A stretch of 64,000 nucleotides of DNA from Branchiostoma floridae (taxonomy: Eukaryota > Chordata > Leptocardii > Amphioxiformes > Branchiostomatidae), in NCBI RefSeq assembly GCF_000003815.2, contig NC_049997.1:14696213-14760212 (forward strand), given 5' to 3'. Position 1 is the stretch's first letter, and every line of letters starts with the position of its first letter. Positions 53,893 through 64,000 of the stretch are shown here, in pieces. A program made the translations under genes and the position numbers. The notes beneath the pieces were generated by a model. The model did not search any database, was not told the origin of the DNA, and saw nothing but the letters and a program-made list of their open reading frames with translations.

Positions 53893-55068
53893 ATGGACTA
53901 AAGTAGAACAAAAACACTATGATAACAGTTTGGTTTCTCTTCCTAAGGATTGAAAACCAGTCTATAACTAGATAATTTCACTTCTAAACTATCTTGTATG
54001 CCAAAATATACTACGAAAGACTTACTATACTCAATAGTCAGTTCTCTTTAACAAGTGTTACACTGAATTGTGTAGCTGTAAGATGAATTTGGGTTAGGGT
54101 GATGACTTAATTTTCACGTGGTCTTAACCAACACAGTGTATTATCCTGGACATGTGTATGGTAACAGTCTCAAGAAACCTTTCATGTAATGATGTAACTT
54201 TATTTAATTGAAAAATAAAGAAGACTTTTCTTGCACAGTTCTGTTTATTTCTGAAGTCCCCCTTGTACAACTTTTCCCTACAGTTCATTCTTAAGGTCAT
54301 TCTTTCATAGAAACCTTTATTGTATTTGCTACTATATTGGAATGGAAAATGAAAACATAATTATACTGTATAGTCAACAAATTCATATTGTCTCACTCTC
54401 TTTATACTTTCTATTACATTCAAGTATCAAGTATCCTACTTTGCTAATTTTCAGTTTTGCTTTATCTTATTCTTAATACTTGTCAAGAATAATAATTGAA
54501 GCTTATATTTCTTTGGCAAAGACTTTATCAAAATATTACAGAAAAAGAGATTTGGCCATACGGTCAACATCATAGGCAAAATTGTACCATAAATGTTAGC
54601 CACTGTTTCTTAATATATTGTTACTTGCCGGTGTATTATGCCAGATATAGATCAAGTCATAAGTTAGCGTCTTGAGTAGCAATAATTTAAATACTGCTTA
54701 ATAAAATTCCATTAAAAGTGATCTCAGATTCAGAAACATTTATTTCAAGTGAAAATAGCCTTAATAAGTGTGTCATTCCTATAAAGCATTATGACTTTCA
54801 TTTGCAGCTTTAAGCGGTAATTATTTGTCAAATCATACAAAACGTAAACAGTTGTTATTGCGACTTTTTGTTATTTTATCAATTTTTTGTCTTATTACAT
54901 TGTAGTTATAGAATAGTGACTACAAATTTCATTTTTACTGTGTAAACTAAACTAGTAGACTATAGGATTTTCTCTGGAAAAGTGTACTCTCTCTCGGGCA
55001 GAACTGTTTATCAATTGGAAGACCCTATGTTCCATCTTGTGCTGCTGTGCTTGGTTGCGGAGTGCCAC
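53893..55068. other. Convergent 3' ends of COPB1 and SND1
   Basis: COPB1 3' UTR runs to an AATAAA at 54214-54219 (plus). SND1 3' UTR on the minus strand may end at an AATAAA at 54739-54744. Between them lies about 0.5 kb of AT-rich sequence with no recognisable feature. Confidence 0.6.
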
Positions 55069-57280
55069 TCAGCGCTTGTAGCCGAACTCCACGGCATCAT
55101 CGGCGGTGAAGTCACCATACTGCCACAGGTTCAGCTGGGAAAGGCAAAAACATGCATTAAATCTTGTGGTTGAAAGTCTATCTTTATTGACAGAACAACT
55201 GTTACAGGATACAGTAAGTAACAGCACAAAAGAAGAAATTGAAGTTTGCTTGCCTCTAGAATATTTATAGCTTTTGTATTCACAAAATATACATGTAACA
55301 CAACCCCATTACATACTCTATTCTCACAAGCCATCTTCGAGTTCATGACTTCAACAGAAACATGAATTTCCCTGTGTGTCTGTAGAACAAAGTTGGACAC
55401 GTGCCAGCAATGAACACACCAGCTCAAACAAACTGAAGACAATACCTGTGTTTTCACATACAGTACTATGTACTAAGTTACGCTAGCAATGCAATACATG
55501 AATTAAACAACTCTCCTTTAAAATCTACAGTGTACAAGTCTTACAGTGTACAAATGTTCATTTGTATAACGACAGTTTATTTGGACAAATGTATAATTTG
55601 GCTCTCTTGAACCTTATTCAAGATTTTCGACAACCTAGACATAAAGCAAGAAAATTCTTACCCGGGCATTCTTGGCTGCTTCTTGGGCCTTCTTGTAGTC
55701 ATTGACCTGTTGAAAAATCACAATTAATAAGTAAACTCAGATATAAAAAAAATATTTTATAGTCACTATATTGTTCTCATCATGCAACCCTTTGAATATT
55801 TGTAATTTAAATATATAACAAAGATCACAGAGTTTTTACTTAAAAGAATGTACATGTTGTACCTGAATGCTACATGACGATGGGGGCTTGATATTTGTAT
55901 GTTTATCTTTAATCAGACAATACAGTTACTGTATGTATGACATCTTTAGCAGTACTGATAACATTTATTTCAGACGACTAACGAAAACCCACCAGTTTCT
56001 GCAGCCTTTTCTCGCGGCGTGTCTCCACCATGACCAGCCCGTCCTTGACCAGCCCCAGCCCGATGTCCGTGTTCTTGTCGGAGGTGAGAATGATGACCAT
56101 GTCCTGACCCTGGTTCTTGTACTCCACGTTCAGCGCCAGCTGTTGGTTCAGCACGTCCTTCAGGAAGGCTTCCTGGGCATCTTTCTTAGCTTCAGGCTGG
56201 GGGAGGGGGGCATTGGGAAGTGAAGGAAATATGTTCCAAAGGTGAATTTCAAAAAAAGTCAAACAACTTGCAAGAATGGACATTTCCACTTGAAAAATGG
56301 ACTTCGCATATAATCATCCTGGTCGAAAATTGAACTCTACAAAAAACTAACACAGTAAGAACTCTTCCAGTGGTACCAACATCTATAAGATCAGTCTAAA
56401 AACACTTCTTATAAAAAAATGGAATTTTGAATGATTATGACTGTTGTTGTTGTATATTGAAACCCTCAAAGCTCTTTCGGTTAATTGAATCAATGAAAAA
56501 TCCCACTCCCATCAACATGTAATCTGGAGCAGTCCAAAAACAATCATTGAAAAAATGACTTCTGAAAATCACCATATGGTCCATAAATCAATTTGGTAAG
56601 GTAACATTTTCTGTGACATAATTATGGTTTATGTAGGTTGTGTTGTTTTCAGTGGTATGGTGATACCACATACACTGAGCAAGTGCAGTTCACACTGTGA
56701 CCCTGCTTATTGCTAGCCTGGGTACCATCTGGAAAGTACATGTAGTTCGCTCCGGAGTTCATTATATACTAATACAGTCGCTTCTAGCTCTGACATTCAT
56801 TATACACTATATACAGTCGCTTCTCTGTGTTTCCGTCTGGGAACGCGGACCATCTAAACGTCTGGAATCATCCAAATTTTNNNNNNNNNNNNNNNNNNNN
56901 NNNNNNNNNNNNNNNNNNNNNNNNNNNNNNNNNNNNNNNNNNNNNNNNNNNNNNNNNNNNNNNNNNNNNNNNNNNNNNNNNNNNNNNNNNGGGCCTGTTG
57001 TCATCGAACAAACACTCCAGAAACCATTCCTACATTCACTTATTAACTGACGTCACCACCAAACGGTTTGAATGCGCAAGTCTCCAGACAGATAGCAGAA
57101 GCGAACTACTATCCGAATGGTACCCAGGCTAGCTTATTGCATGACCGGTAGAATAGAAGTGTGGTGACTCACATCCTCTGGCACGGTGATGAAGGCCAGC
57201 TGGTACTCATGGGCCTGGATGGGGAGGCTGTGGAATGAGGAGGGCAGGGCGGCGAGTCTGGCTGCTGGGATCACCTCTCT
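55069..57280 (-). CDS. SND1: Staphylococcal nuclease and Tudor domain protein 1, C-terminal exons (5' part outside window)
   Basis: Four in-phase exons: 57173-57280, 55993-56196, 55662-55706 and 55069-55134, giving the last 140 residues. SND1 (Tudor-SN, p100) binds methylarginine proteins and RNA, acting in transcription, splicing and RISC. The visible part is the segment after the Tudor core, completing the fifth SN-like domain. REVIPAARLAALPSSF corresponds to the family's post-Tudor stretch, DIGLGLVKDGLVMVETRREK is highly conserved, and the end LNLWQYGDFTADDAVEFGYK is the family signature. The stop follows Lys-Arg at 55069-55071. The exon before 57280, which should end in a DYGN-like sequence, is not found in the remaining 6.7 kb, so the intron is probably very large. 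Confidence 0.93.
56714..57134. mobile_element. MITE with TAGCCTGGGTACCAT termini containing an assembly gap
   Basis: Left gctagcctgggtaccatctg and right aatggtacccaggctagc are inverted repeats. The interior also looks partly inverted and includes a locally repeated attatacactaatacagtcg. N bases 56881-56990 fall in its middle. It lies in an SND1 intron. Confidence 0.75.
56881..56990. other. Assembly gap (110 N)
   Basis: A run of 110 N inside the element at 56714-57134. Apparent reading frames across it are not real. Confidence 1.
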
Positions 57281-57365
57281 CTGTAACACAGACGTATGGT
57301 TGAGTACAAGGGTGGGTACCGGTACAGAAACTTCACGTACAGGTTCAGACCTAAACCTGGACTTC

Positions 57366-57572
57366 TAGCCTCCTTCACTGGCCTCTCCGGGGGCATTGGC
57401 GTAAGTTGTTGGGAGGGGGGTGGTAGGTGCGATTTTTGACTGAGAATACGCCGGGAAGGAAAATATGCCGCGAAAAGAAAAATGCCCGGGAAAGGAATAT
57501 ATGCCGGGAGCTTGTACCCCCCCTCCCAACAACTTACGCCAATGCCCCCAGAGAGGCCGGTGAAGGAGGCTA
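57366..57572. mobile_element. Mutator-like MITE with perfect 9-bp target duplication
   Basis: Terminal inverted repeats of about 56 bases begin tagcctccttcac and differ at only about two positions. The flanks 57357-57365 and 57573-57581 are both ctggacttc, an exact 9-base duplication, the hallmark of Mutator-type transposases. The 207-base body has no coding capacity. The copy looks young. Confidence 0.92.
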
Positions 57573-59194
57573 CTGGACTTCATTGTGAATACTCAGAACA
57601 ATATTCTATGCCTCTGTTTTAGACCAAGTTTGACTGTAGAAGCTTGGTAAAAATGACCACCAACTCTCCTTTTCTTCCCCCTTTGTCATTTTCTTGGTTC
57701 GGTTAGCACTAACGCCTGTTGGTATAATCTGTCCATTTTCGGTTTTCCATTAACCAACCCCTAGTTGAGTACAAGCATTACACCACTACAACTACATGCA
57801 TGTACATACATATATGTATACAGTTTGTGATCCTACAATTTCATTTTAATAGGCATCAAAAGGCATCAACCCTGAGGTGTTGCCAAAAATTGGTATCCTG
57901 AAAACCAACTGTAGGATCATTGAGATTGAAGAGGCAGTGGTAAATAAATCAACAGGACTGTGGTTATGAGCATTTCTAGATTGCTTTCTTTCCATTTACT
58001 GATGATTTAGATTGCATGTTCATACACATTTTATATTGAAAATTATATATTTATCAGTTTACATGATGTACAATGCACATTATGTACATTTTTGTACATC
58101 ATAGAGTCTGCTTAGTCCTGCCACCTAACAAAAGTCTTGCTAACTGCAGGAGGTGAACTTTTTCAGTCATAAGGAGCTGATCTAATTCCAATTCCAACAG
58201 ACAATGCCATATACATTGTAACTGAGCCACATTGACTACAACATACCATACCTCCCTGCAAAATCTAAATCTGCTTTTCATTGATTATTATAATCTAGAG
58301 ATGGAAGGAATTGAATTCAGTGGCCAGAAAGAATACAGACATACACACGCATACAGAAATACATGTAATGCCATTAACCACAGTTAACCACAAGATAGGC
58401 TAGCACTGGGGTGTTTTACAGGTCCCAGTGCTATATGAAGGCAGTTCTATTGATCCTAAGAAGGTTCTATAGAATCCTATCCTTGGTCCTACAGACCTAC
58501 AGACTCCTCCTAAACATGTAAACCTTTTTCTGACCGCCTATCCTTTCTGCCAGCACTTTTAAATCAGTACCATTTTGGGAATATAGTTATTGTTGAAAGC
58601 AACATAATAACAAGAGATGGACATGCTGGCATCACTCCTTGGACTGTAGAAGTCCTTTAAAAAGTTGGATTTTTTAGACATTTCCATAATTTACAGCTGT
58701 TTGATGTATTTGGAAGTTGGGATGGAATAATCAATGATCCTATTTCTGCACATAGACTCTCATTGAAGCCATTACCACCGACCTGAATTGTGTCAACACC
58801 TGTACAAAGAGGTCAATCTATTTAAGCTGAGGCTAATTATTCTGATATCAGTGAAAGCTGTGCAATAAGATTATGGGACTTGATACCAATTCTGCTGGGC
58901 TGGCAATACACTAGTACCGTCAGTGACCTAAAAAATTGTTGATTGCCAATAGGTTTCCATATTACAAAATCCACAAGAAAGTTGAGTTCGTCTGGAAACC
59001 CACCCTATTCCAAAGTTCAGGACTTCATGACCCGTGAACATCGGACAATCTCTACGTTTCGCTATGATGATGAATTAGAGGATGCCGGACATATTGCTGC
59101 CATTTAATGTCGTTTAGAGGTCACAGATTCCTCGGTCAAGCTATTTTCTTAACCAGGATTCTTTGGTCTTTGAAGTTTGTGGTTTTTTTGGGGG

Positions 59195-59310
59195 GTGGGG
59201 CATGGGTTCAAATCCTTGCATTCCTGGATATACCTTGTGTCCTTGGGAAAGGTACTTTACACAACTTTCCTCACTTCCACTAGGTGTAAAAATGGGTACC
59301 TGACTTTGGC
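59195..59310 (+). mobile_element. SINE tail fragment
   Basis: B-box-like gggttcaaatccttg, then ccttgtgtccttgggaaagg and tactttacacaactttcctc. Same family as 27890-28289; truncated head. Confidence 0.65.
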
Positions 59311-59878
59311 TGGGGTAGGAAAATGTAGCAGAAGGAGAGAGAGAGGGGGGGGGGGGTGCTCTTCCAAAATTTGCCAAAGATATAATGGATTAACAACCCA
59401 CTGCCCCTACAGCCGCAAGAAGGGTACAGGACCTTAACCATGTTTACGTCAGAACTTTAACGTCTAGTGTAAAGTCATTAGTCGACTCCGCACTCCCACC
59501 AGTCTAAGCTTTTGCCTGAGGAAAAGATTAGTGAAAATCCCAGCTTAATGTTGAGATAAATCCTCCTTAAATCCTCCCTCCACCAAGATGTAAGACTCGT
59601 CTTTAAAACATCCCTTAGCAGGCGAAGGAGTCTCTGAATCATTTACACGTGGCCGCATGACTTATTGGGGATTTCTAATTGAAAATTAAAAATTCATGTT
59701 TTCTTATAGGATCTTAGCCTGGAGCTATAAAGTAACAGGGTTTGTTTTTCCGTTGGTTCTGATACGCTGTTGCAGCAATCAGTGCCGTCCAACTGGGGGA
59801 GGATGATACAACTGCTGTTTTCAGTGCTCCATGTATATGTATAAGGGATAGTGTTAGCCTCCTTTGCAGACTTTGATC

Positions 59879-60082
59879 AGAGGTGGCTTTTATTTTTTGG
59901 AGGGGGGGGGGGCTGGTTCGCGATTTTCAACATTGGCTAGGTTCTCTTATGCTAGGAAAGGGAGATTGCTGAGGAAGGGAGTTTGCCGTGGAAGGTAGTT
60001 TTGCCCCTTGAGGCATAGAAGGACCTAGCCAACGTTGAAAGTCGCGAACCAGTGCAACCCATAAAAAATAATAATGACTCCT
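59879..60082. mobile_element. Inverted-repeat element (MITE-like)
   Basis: ctggttcgcgattttcaaca...ttggctagg pairs with cctagccaacgttgaaagtc...gcgaaccag. Outer ttattttttgg/ataaaaaataataa also pair, so the element extends to about 204 bases. No open frame. Confidence 0.7.
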
Positions 60083-61562
60083 GCTCCAATACAGAATTTG
60101 TTTTCAAGTACGTTGTTGTATGTATGTATATACTTCACAAAAACAACCCTTGTACACTTTTCAGTAGACCTGTCTAGCCATTTCATCCCTACTTGCCGGA
60201 CCATAATCATACAATAATCAATGACTGGAATGAAAGTTCAATAAAAGATAATCATGATGGCATCACATTTGTGTGTGATGGTGGGTGGACAAATCAAATC
60301 TATGCTAATATTACTGCTTCATCCCATATGGATCTGAGGCCTACCTGACATTATCCATAATTATCATGATTTTTACATTACATGTAAGTCAATAAGTCAG
60401 ACAATTTGTTCCCACTATTTTTCCCTCACGTCGTTTCTCAAATATTTTCAACACTTAACGTACCATGTAGGCTGCTAAGATCCTTTAAAAATTCAATCAA
60501 TCTATTAATAGCTAATGTTGGTCTTGAAAGCTTGAAATATGCTTCTGTCACAGATTTTGTTACTGCCTGCCAACATCATTCAAGCCCAAATGGCATACGG
60601 TCCACCTTTACATGCATCAATAGAAACATACGCTAAGCCTTGTATTTTGTATTTTTTTCATGCAGAAAGCTTCCAATACCTGTAACATCATTGAATGGAA
60701 TTGACCATTTTTATACAAAGTGCTGCATGACAGCCTGTTCCTGGTCGATGGAAAATATTGCTGTCACAAAAAGTCTGTACAAAAGATTAGTCACGATCAT
60801 GTCTGTCACTTTCTTTCTTCAAACTTCTCGGTAAATTGAAATATGTGTACATTGTCTACATGACAGCATTCAATTTGAATTTCTTGGGGAATGAGAACAA
60901 GACAGAGAATGCCATGACCACTGAAGATGCAGCTATAAATAAAATGTCCTCACAGCATGCAACGTGGTCTCTCATATAAGGAAAACGTCAGAATGGTGTC
61001 AGAAGGTAAAGACAAGGAAATGTATAGCTCATTTTTACTGGCTCATATTGATTCTGCATTGGAAATGATCTTCACATTTTGTGTTCATTACTTGTCTAAG
61101 TCTCTAAAACCAAGTTCTACTGACAGCTTATTCCTGGTAAATGATTAAAATATGTTAATTTTCAATTGAAAAAGGATCAAGGTACACTTTTTTAAAAGTT
61201 CTGATGACATATGGATGAGATCCTTGGGGAAAACCAGAATTTATATGAGCATGCAACTAAAATAAAGTTTTGGCAAAAAAAAACTTGCCTGCTTTACAAG
61301 ATCTAAGTGGTCAGGAGGTTGAACAAATGCCTACACATAGTAAACACACAGAGTATGGTACACCAAAGAATAGATTCTTTATCTTCGTTCTTTGAAATCT
61401 TCTTTGACTTTGGTACTGATTTTGGCATTCTATGACTGTCACACATTAGTTGCTGCTATTAGATCTTTCTTTTTTGCAATTTACATGTATGGGATATAAA
61501 TCTACAAGACATATGTATGTGCTCATGTTGCAGCTGCTTTGTACCATTTCATCCATATATAG

Positions 61563-61704
61563 TCTCCAAGCAGACCCTACTGTGCCTTAGAGATAATACC
61601 AAAGCCGGCCAAGGAGTATAGCCTTAAGCAGGCTATCTTCCTTTGGCTGGCAATACACGGCCAGCTTTGATACTATCTTTAAGGCACCATAGGGTCTCCT
61701 TGGT
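61563..61704. mobile_element. MITE, ATCTCCAAGCAGA family (about 142 bp)
   Basis: Left tctccaagcagaccctac, right atagggtctccttgg, with inner gtgccttagagataatacca and ggtac-type mirror blocks around ccggccaaggagt. Interior closely resembles 35019-35190 (ctccttggcc). Confidence 0.75.
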
Positions 61705-61795
61705 CCCATATAATCAAACCAACATGGTCTTAGGCTAAGTTTTACTTAACAGCTCATCCCTGGTTGGTCAGAATAAAATATACAGCTGTTAGGTT

Positions 61796-61846
61796 CAGTT
61801 CAGTTCAGTTCTGAATCAGTCCAGTTCAGTTCAGTTCAGTTCAGGT
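61796..61846. repeat. ttcag microsatellite
   Basis: An imperfect run of ttcag pentamers, interrupted by tgaatcagtcca. Confidence 0.85.
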
Positions 61847-62305
61847 CATCTGTGCCACTTTCCTTTTTAAAGCAAATCTGTCAAAATATGCATAATGGCA
61901 CTTGATTTAAATCTTGTTCTGAATAAGATTTAGGGGGGGTGACAGAAGGGGTCACTAGACGATGCTTAAATAGACCGGCACATCCTCTCAGGAGGAAAAC
62001 TTCAGAGTGGCGTCGCAAGCTTCAACATCTCATCATCTTCTGGCCATCTCTTGGGAGAGACTGAGTCTGTCATTATTTTGGCTTCATGTGCAACAGTGGA
62101 GAGATCAATCAGAAGTAAGTCCTTAACCTTTACACCTTAAAGACCTCTGGTGTACAGCGAGGTAATATATCGCTTCAAGCAACCTTAACCTTCCTTGGGA
62201 TTCAGCGCCCGAAATACTTTTCTGCATACCTGCACTGGGGCAGGCAACATAGAAGATTACTTGCACCAGACAAATTTTACCTGCACCACTCTGAATTTAT
62301 TATAG

Positions 62306-62627
62306 CAGGGCTTGAAATTCATTTTGGGGAATAGGTGCACTGGTGCACCCAACCTAGAAAATTGTAGAATATCAGAATAACCTAATTGCAAACCTACTAA
62401 ATAAGTAATTTGAACGGAGCTCGTCAGAAATCGGAAGTACTACGACAATCATTTTATTATCTTTACAACACATAGATGTCAAAAATATGGTGTTTACTCA
62501 CTGAGCTAGTATACTGACATCTTAACATACATAAGCCTATGAAAATACACCCACAGAAAACAATTGAGTGCACAACTCCAATTTTGGGTGCACCTGGGTG
62601 CACAAAACCCCAGTATTTCGAGCCCTG
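62306..62627. mobile_element. hAT-like element, CAGGGCTTGAAATTC terminus (322 bp)
   Basis: Left cagggcttgaaattcatttt, right gtatttcgagccctg. The flanks share tatag, consistent with a target duplication. Inner ggtgcact/ggtgcacc blocks are inverted. Close relative of 50413-50692. Confidence 0.75.
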
Positions 62628-62765
62628 TATAGGAAGTAGGATCATACTAAAATTGTTCAGGAACCATTGCTATTTTTTCTGTTATACTTTATAGGTGGCA
62701 ACATTCAACACAGCTAATAACAATCCAGATACTCCTACATCATATGACATTTATGTATAAAACCC

Positions 62766-62874
62766 GGTACATGGACCAGTGCATGTTAGGTGCAGGTTGA
62801 CAAGTTAGAAATACCTGCACAGCTCCAATTTTACCTGCACTAACCTGCATATGCAGGTGGTATTTCGAGCCCTG
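62766..62874. mobile_element. Dispersed element ending ATTTCGAGCCCTG
   Basis: Near copy of 35866-35972: acatggaccagtgcatgtta, acctgcac blocks, tgcatatgcaggt and the shared terminus. Confidence 0.7.
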
Positions 62875-63829
62875 GGATTGTTAACTTGAGATAGCTACAA
62901 TTGGAGTTCTGTTGCTGGTTTTCATCACAAAAGCTCTGAGACAAAAACAATAAAATGATTCTGGATTCTTATTAGATCTGAAAGGCAACAAATTTGATGA
63001 GAACCTTTTTTATAATTAGAAGACGGTTGCTCCCGTAAGGCTTAATATTAATGTCACATTTCCAAATAGGGGCCCAGCCAGGTTGTTTGTGAAAACGAAA
63101 AATTAAAATGTATAGTAAAGATAATACACATTTCAAATAATGCCTACGACCATTTTCTTTACATCTTGTGTTTGGGTCTTTTATATCATATGTTTCATTC
63201 CCAAAAGCTGCCCCACTGGACCCCAGTTTGGAAATATGATATAGGCCTTAGAAGTCATGAAAGGTCAAGAACTTTTAAGGTTGCTCTTGGGTTTGAAATT
63301 AACAATGGACAGATGCAGTTGGCACAAAAGCTATGCAAGGAAAACATTATGTCAGTTGAGATCTGCATAAGAAATGCTAATCTCTGCAATACATGTAGCA
63401 GAGCCAAGGTCCAAACAGACCATTTTTCGGGAGAGGATCATTTTTACAAACCACCTGGGACAAATGTCAGTGCTTGTCAACTACCAAATTGAAGTAGGCA
63501 GTACAAGTACATATAATAAGCCACTTCACAGATAAAACTGGCATGTGTATAGCCTGATGTATTGTGGGTGATATGTCAAAGGTGAAGGTACCTAACTTGT
63601 AAACAGTTCTTCTCTATACCACACTTAATCCCTTGTCCAGGCGTGTTTTGATTATGTTTGTTTTGTTTGTTTAATGTCTATTGTCGGGCACTATGGCCCA
63701 TAAGGACGAACAATTTGACTGTACATTTAAAAACAACAACAATAGTCTATAGCTAGTACTACTTAAAATCAAAATACAGGGTTCACACTGCATCTCGTAC
63801 ACGCGGTCTGCGTATGATGTGACAATAGT

Positions 63830-64000
63830 TATTCCAGAACTTACTTGTGGAAGCAACATCAGAGTACGATAGCACTCTAATAATGTCATTCTCAGACACC
63901 AGGAGGCGAGTCGCAAATGAGTGCGTCAGCTTACGCCTCCTGGCATCAAAGGTGTCCACAGTGCAAAAAGCCAACTGTTGCTGCAAGATCTTGGTTGCAA
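63830..64000 (-). other. Possible unidentified exon at the window edge
   Basis: The minus strand is open from the edge to a strong donor (acaa/gtaagttc, near 63851). It reads TKILQQQLAFCTVDTFDARR, then FATRLLVSENDIIRV. The composition looks coding but I do not recognise it, and it does not match SND1. It could be an exon, a decayed gene or chance. Confidence 0.25.

Larger units (their letters stand above)
57281..64000. other. Probable large SND1 intron and repeats
   Basis: No exon with recognisable homology was found on either strand. Repeats identified are at 57366-57572, 59195-59310, 59345-59355 (a G run), 59879-60082, 61563-61704, 61796-61846, 62306-62627 and 62766-62874. A minus-strand open stretch at 63830-63999 ends in a good splice donor and is listed separately. 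The rest is AT-rich and featureless to my reading. Confidence 0.5.

Noticed and set aside
56697-57132. Open frames across the N run at 56881-56990
   Set aside because: Same reason; the sequence is inside a MITE.
61960-62115. Stretch ending in aagtaagtcc that looks like an exon with a donor
   Set aside because: Stops occur in each plus-strand frame and no homology is seen; could at most be an untranslated exon, unsupported.

Overview
The window is animal nuclear DNA. Genes are split by many GT-AG introns (one GC-AG), there is no operon structure, and tRNA-derived SINEs and short inverted-repeat elements fill introns and gaps. The gene set, the expanded NHL-repeat protein at the left edge and the dense MITE content suggest a cephalochordate (amphioxus, Branchiostoma). 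This is inference from gene content; the species cannot be fixed from the sequence. Two runs of N (15806-15905 and 56881-56990) are assembly gaps.

Layout, left to right. (1) 1-3595, minus: 5' portion of a single-pass membrane protein with eleven PYAVGY-type tyrosine repeats, one transmembrane segment, a triplicated linker exon and an NHL beta-propeller region cut by the window edge. (2) 3596-5490: a 26-bp satellite of 14 copies and, on the plus strand, a relic of a paralogue of gene 1. (3) 9381-17111, minus: a complete R-Ras2/TC21-like small GTPase in seven coding exons. (4) 19393-24381, minus: a complete mitochondrial ECHDC3-like enoyl-CoA hydratase-family protein in ten exons. (5) 26427-36188, minus: a complete INCENP, the scaffold of the chromosomal passenger complex, in fifteen exons. 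(6) 38374-53892, plus: a complete COPB1 (beta-COP) in 24 coding exons, with a one-base deletion in one exon. (7) 55069-57280, minus: the last four exons of SND1 (Tudor-SN). The remaining 6.7 kb to the right edge is probably one large SND1 intron full of repeats.

All exon joins were worked out by hand from splice sites, reading phase and remembered family sequences. The phases close exactly for RRAS2 (197 aa), ECHDC3 (295 aa) and INCENP (1203 aa). COPB1 gives 953 aa, the human length, if one missing base is allowed. INCENP and COPB1 are divergent and share a region of about 2.2 kb between start codons; COPB1 and SND1 converge with about 0.5 kb between candidate poly(A) signals. The genes serve separate housekeeping roles (Ras signalling, fatty-acyl metabolism, mitosis, Golgi traffic, RNA regulation), so nothing suggests a pathway cluster. 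RRAS2 and COPB1 are also neighbours in human (11p15.2), so that part may be conserved synteny.

The least familiar content is the NHL membrane protein with its repeat-rich, probably cytoplasmic tail, its copied linker exons and its inverted relic next door. The transposon layer is also informative: a Mutator-like MITE with a perfect 9-bp target duplication, a MITE nested inside a hAT-like element, and several dispersed families with recognisable termini.
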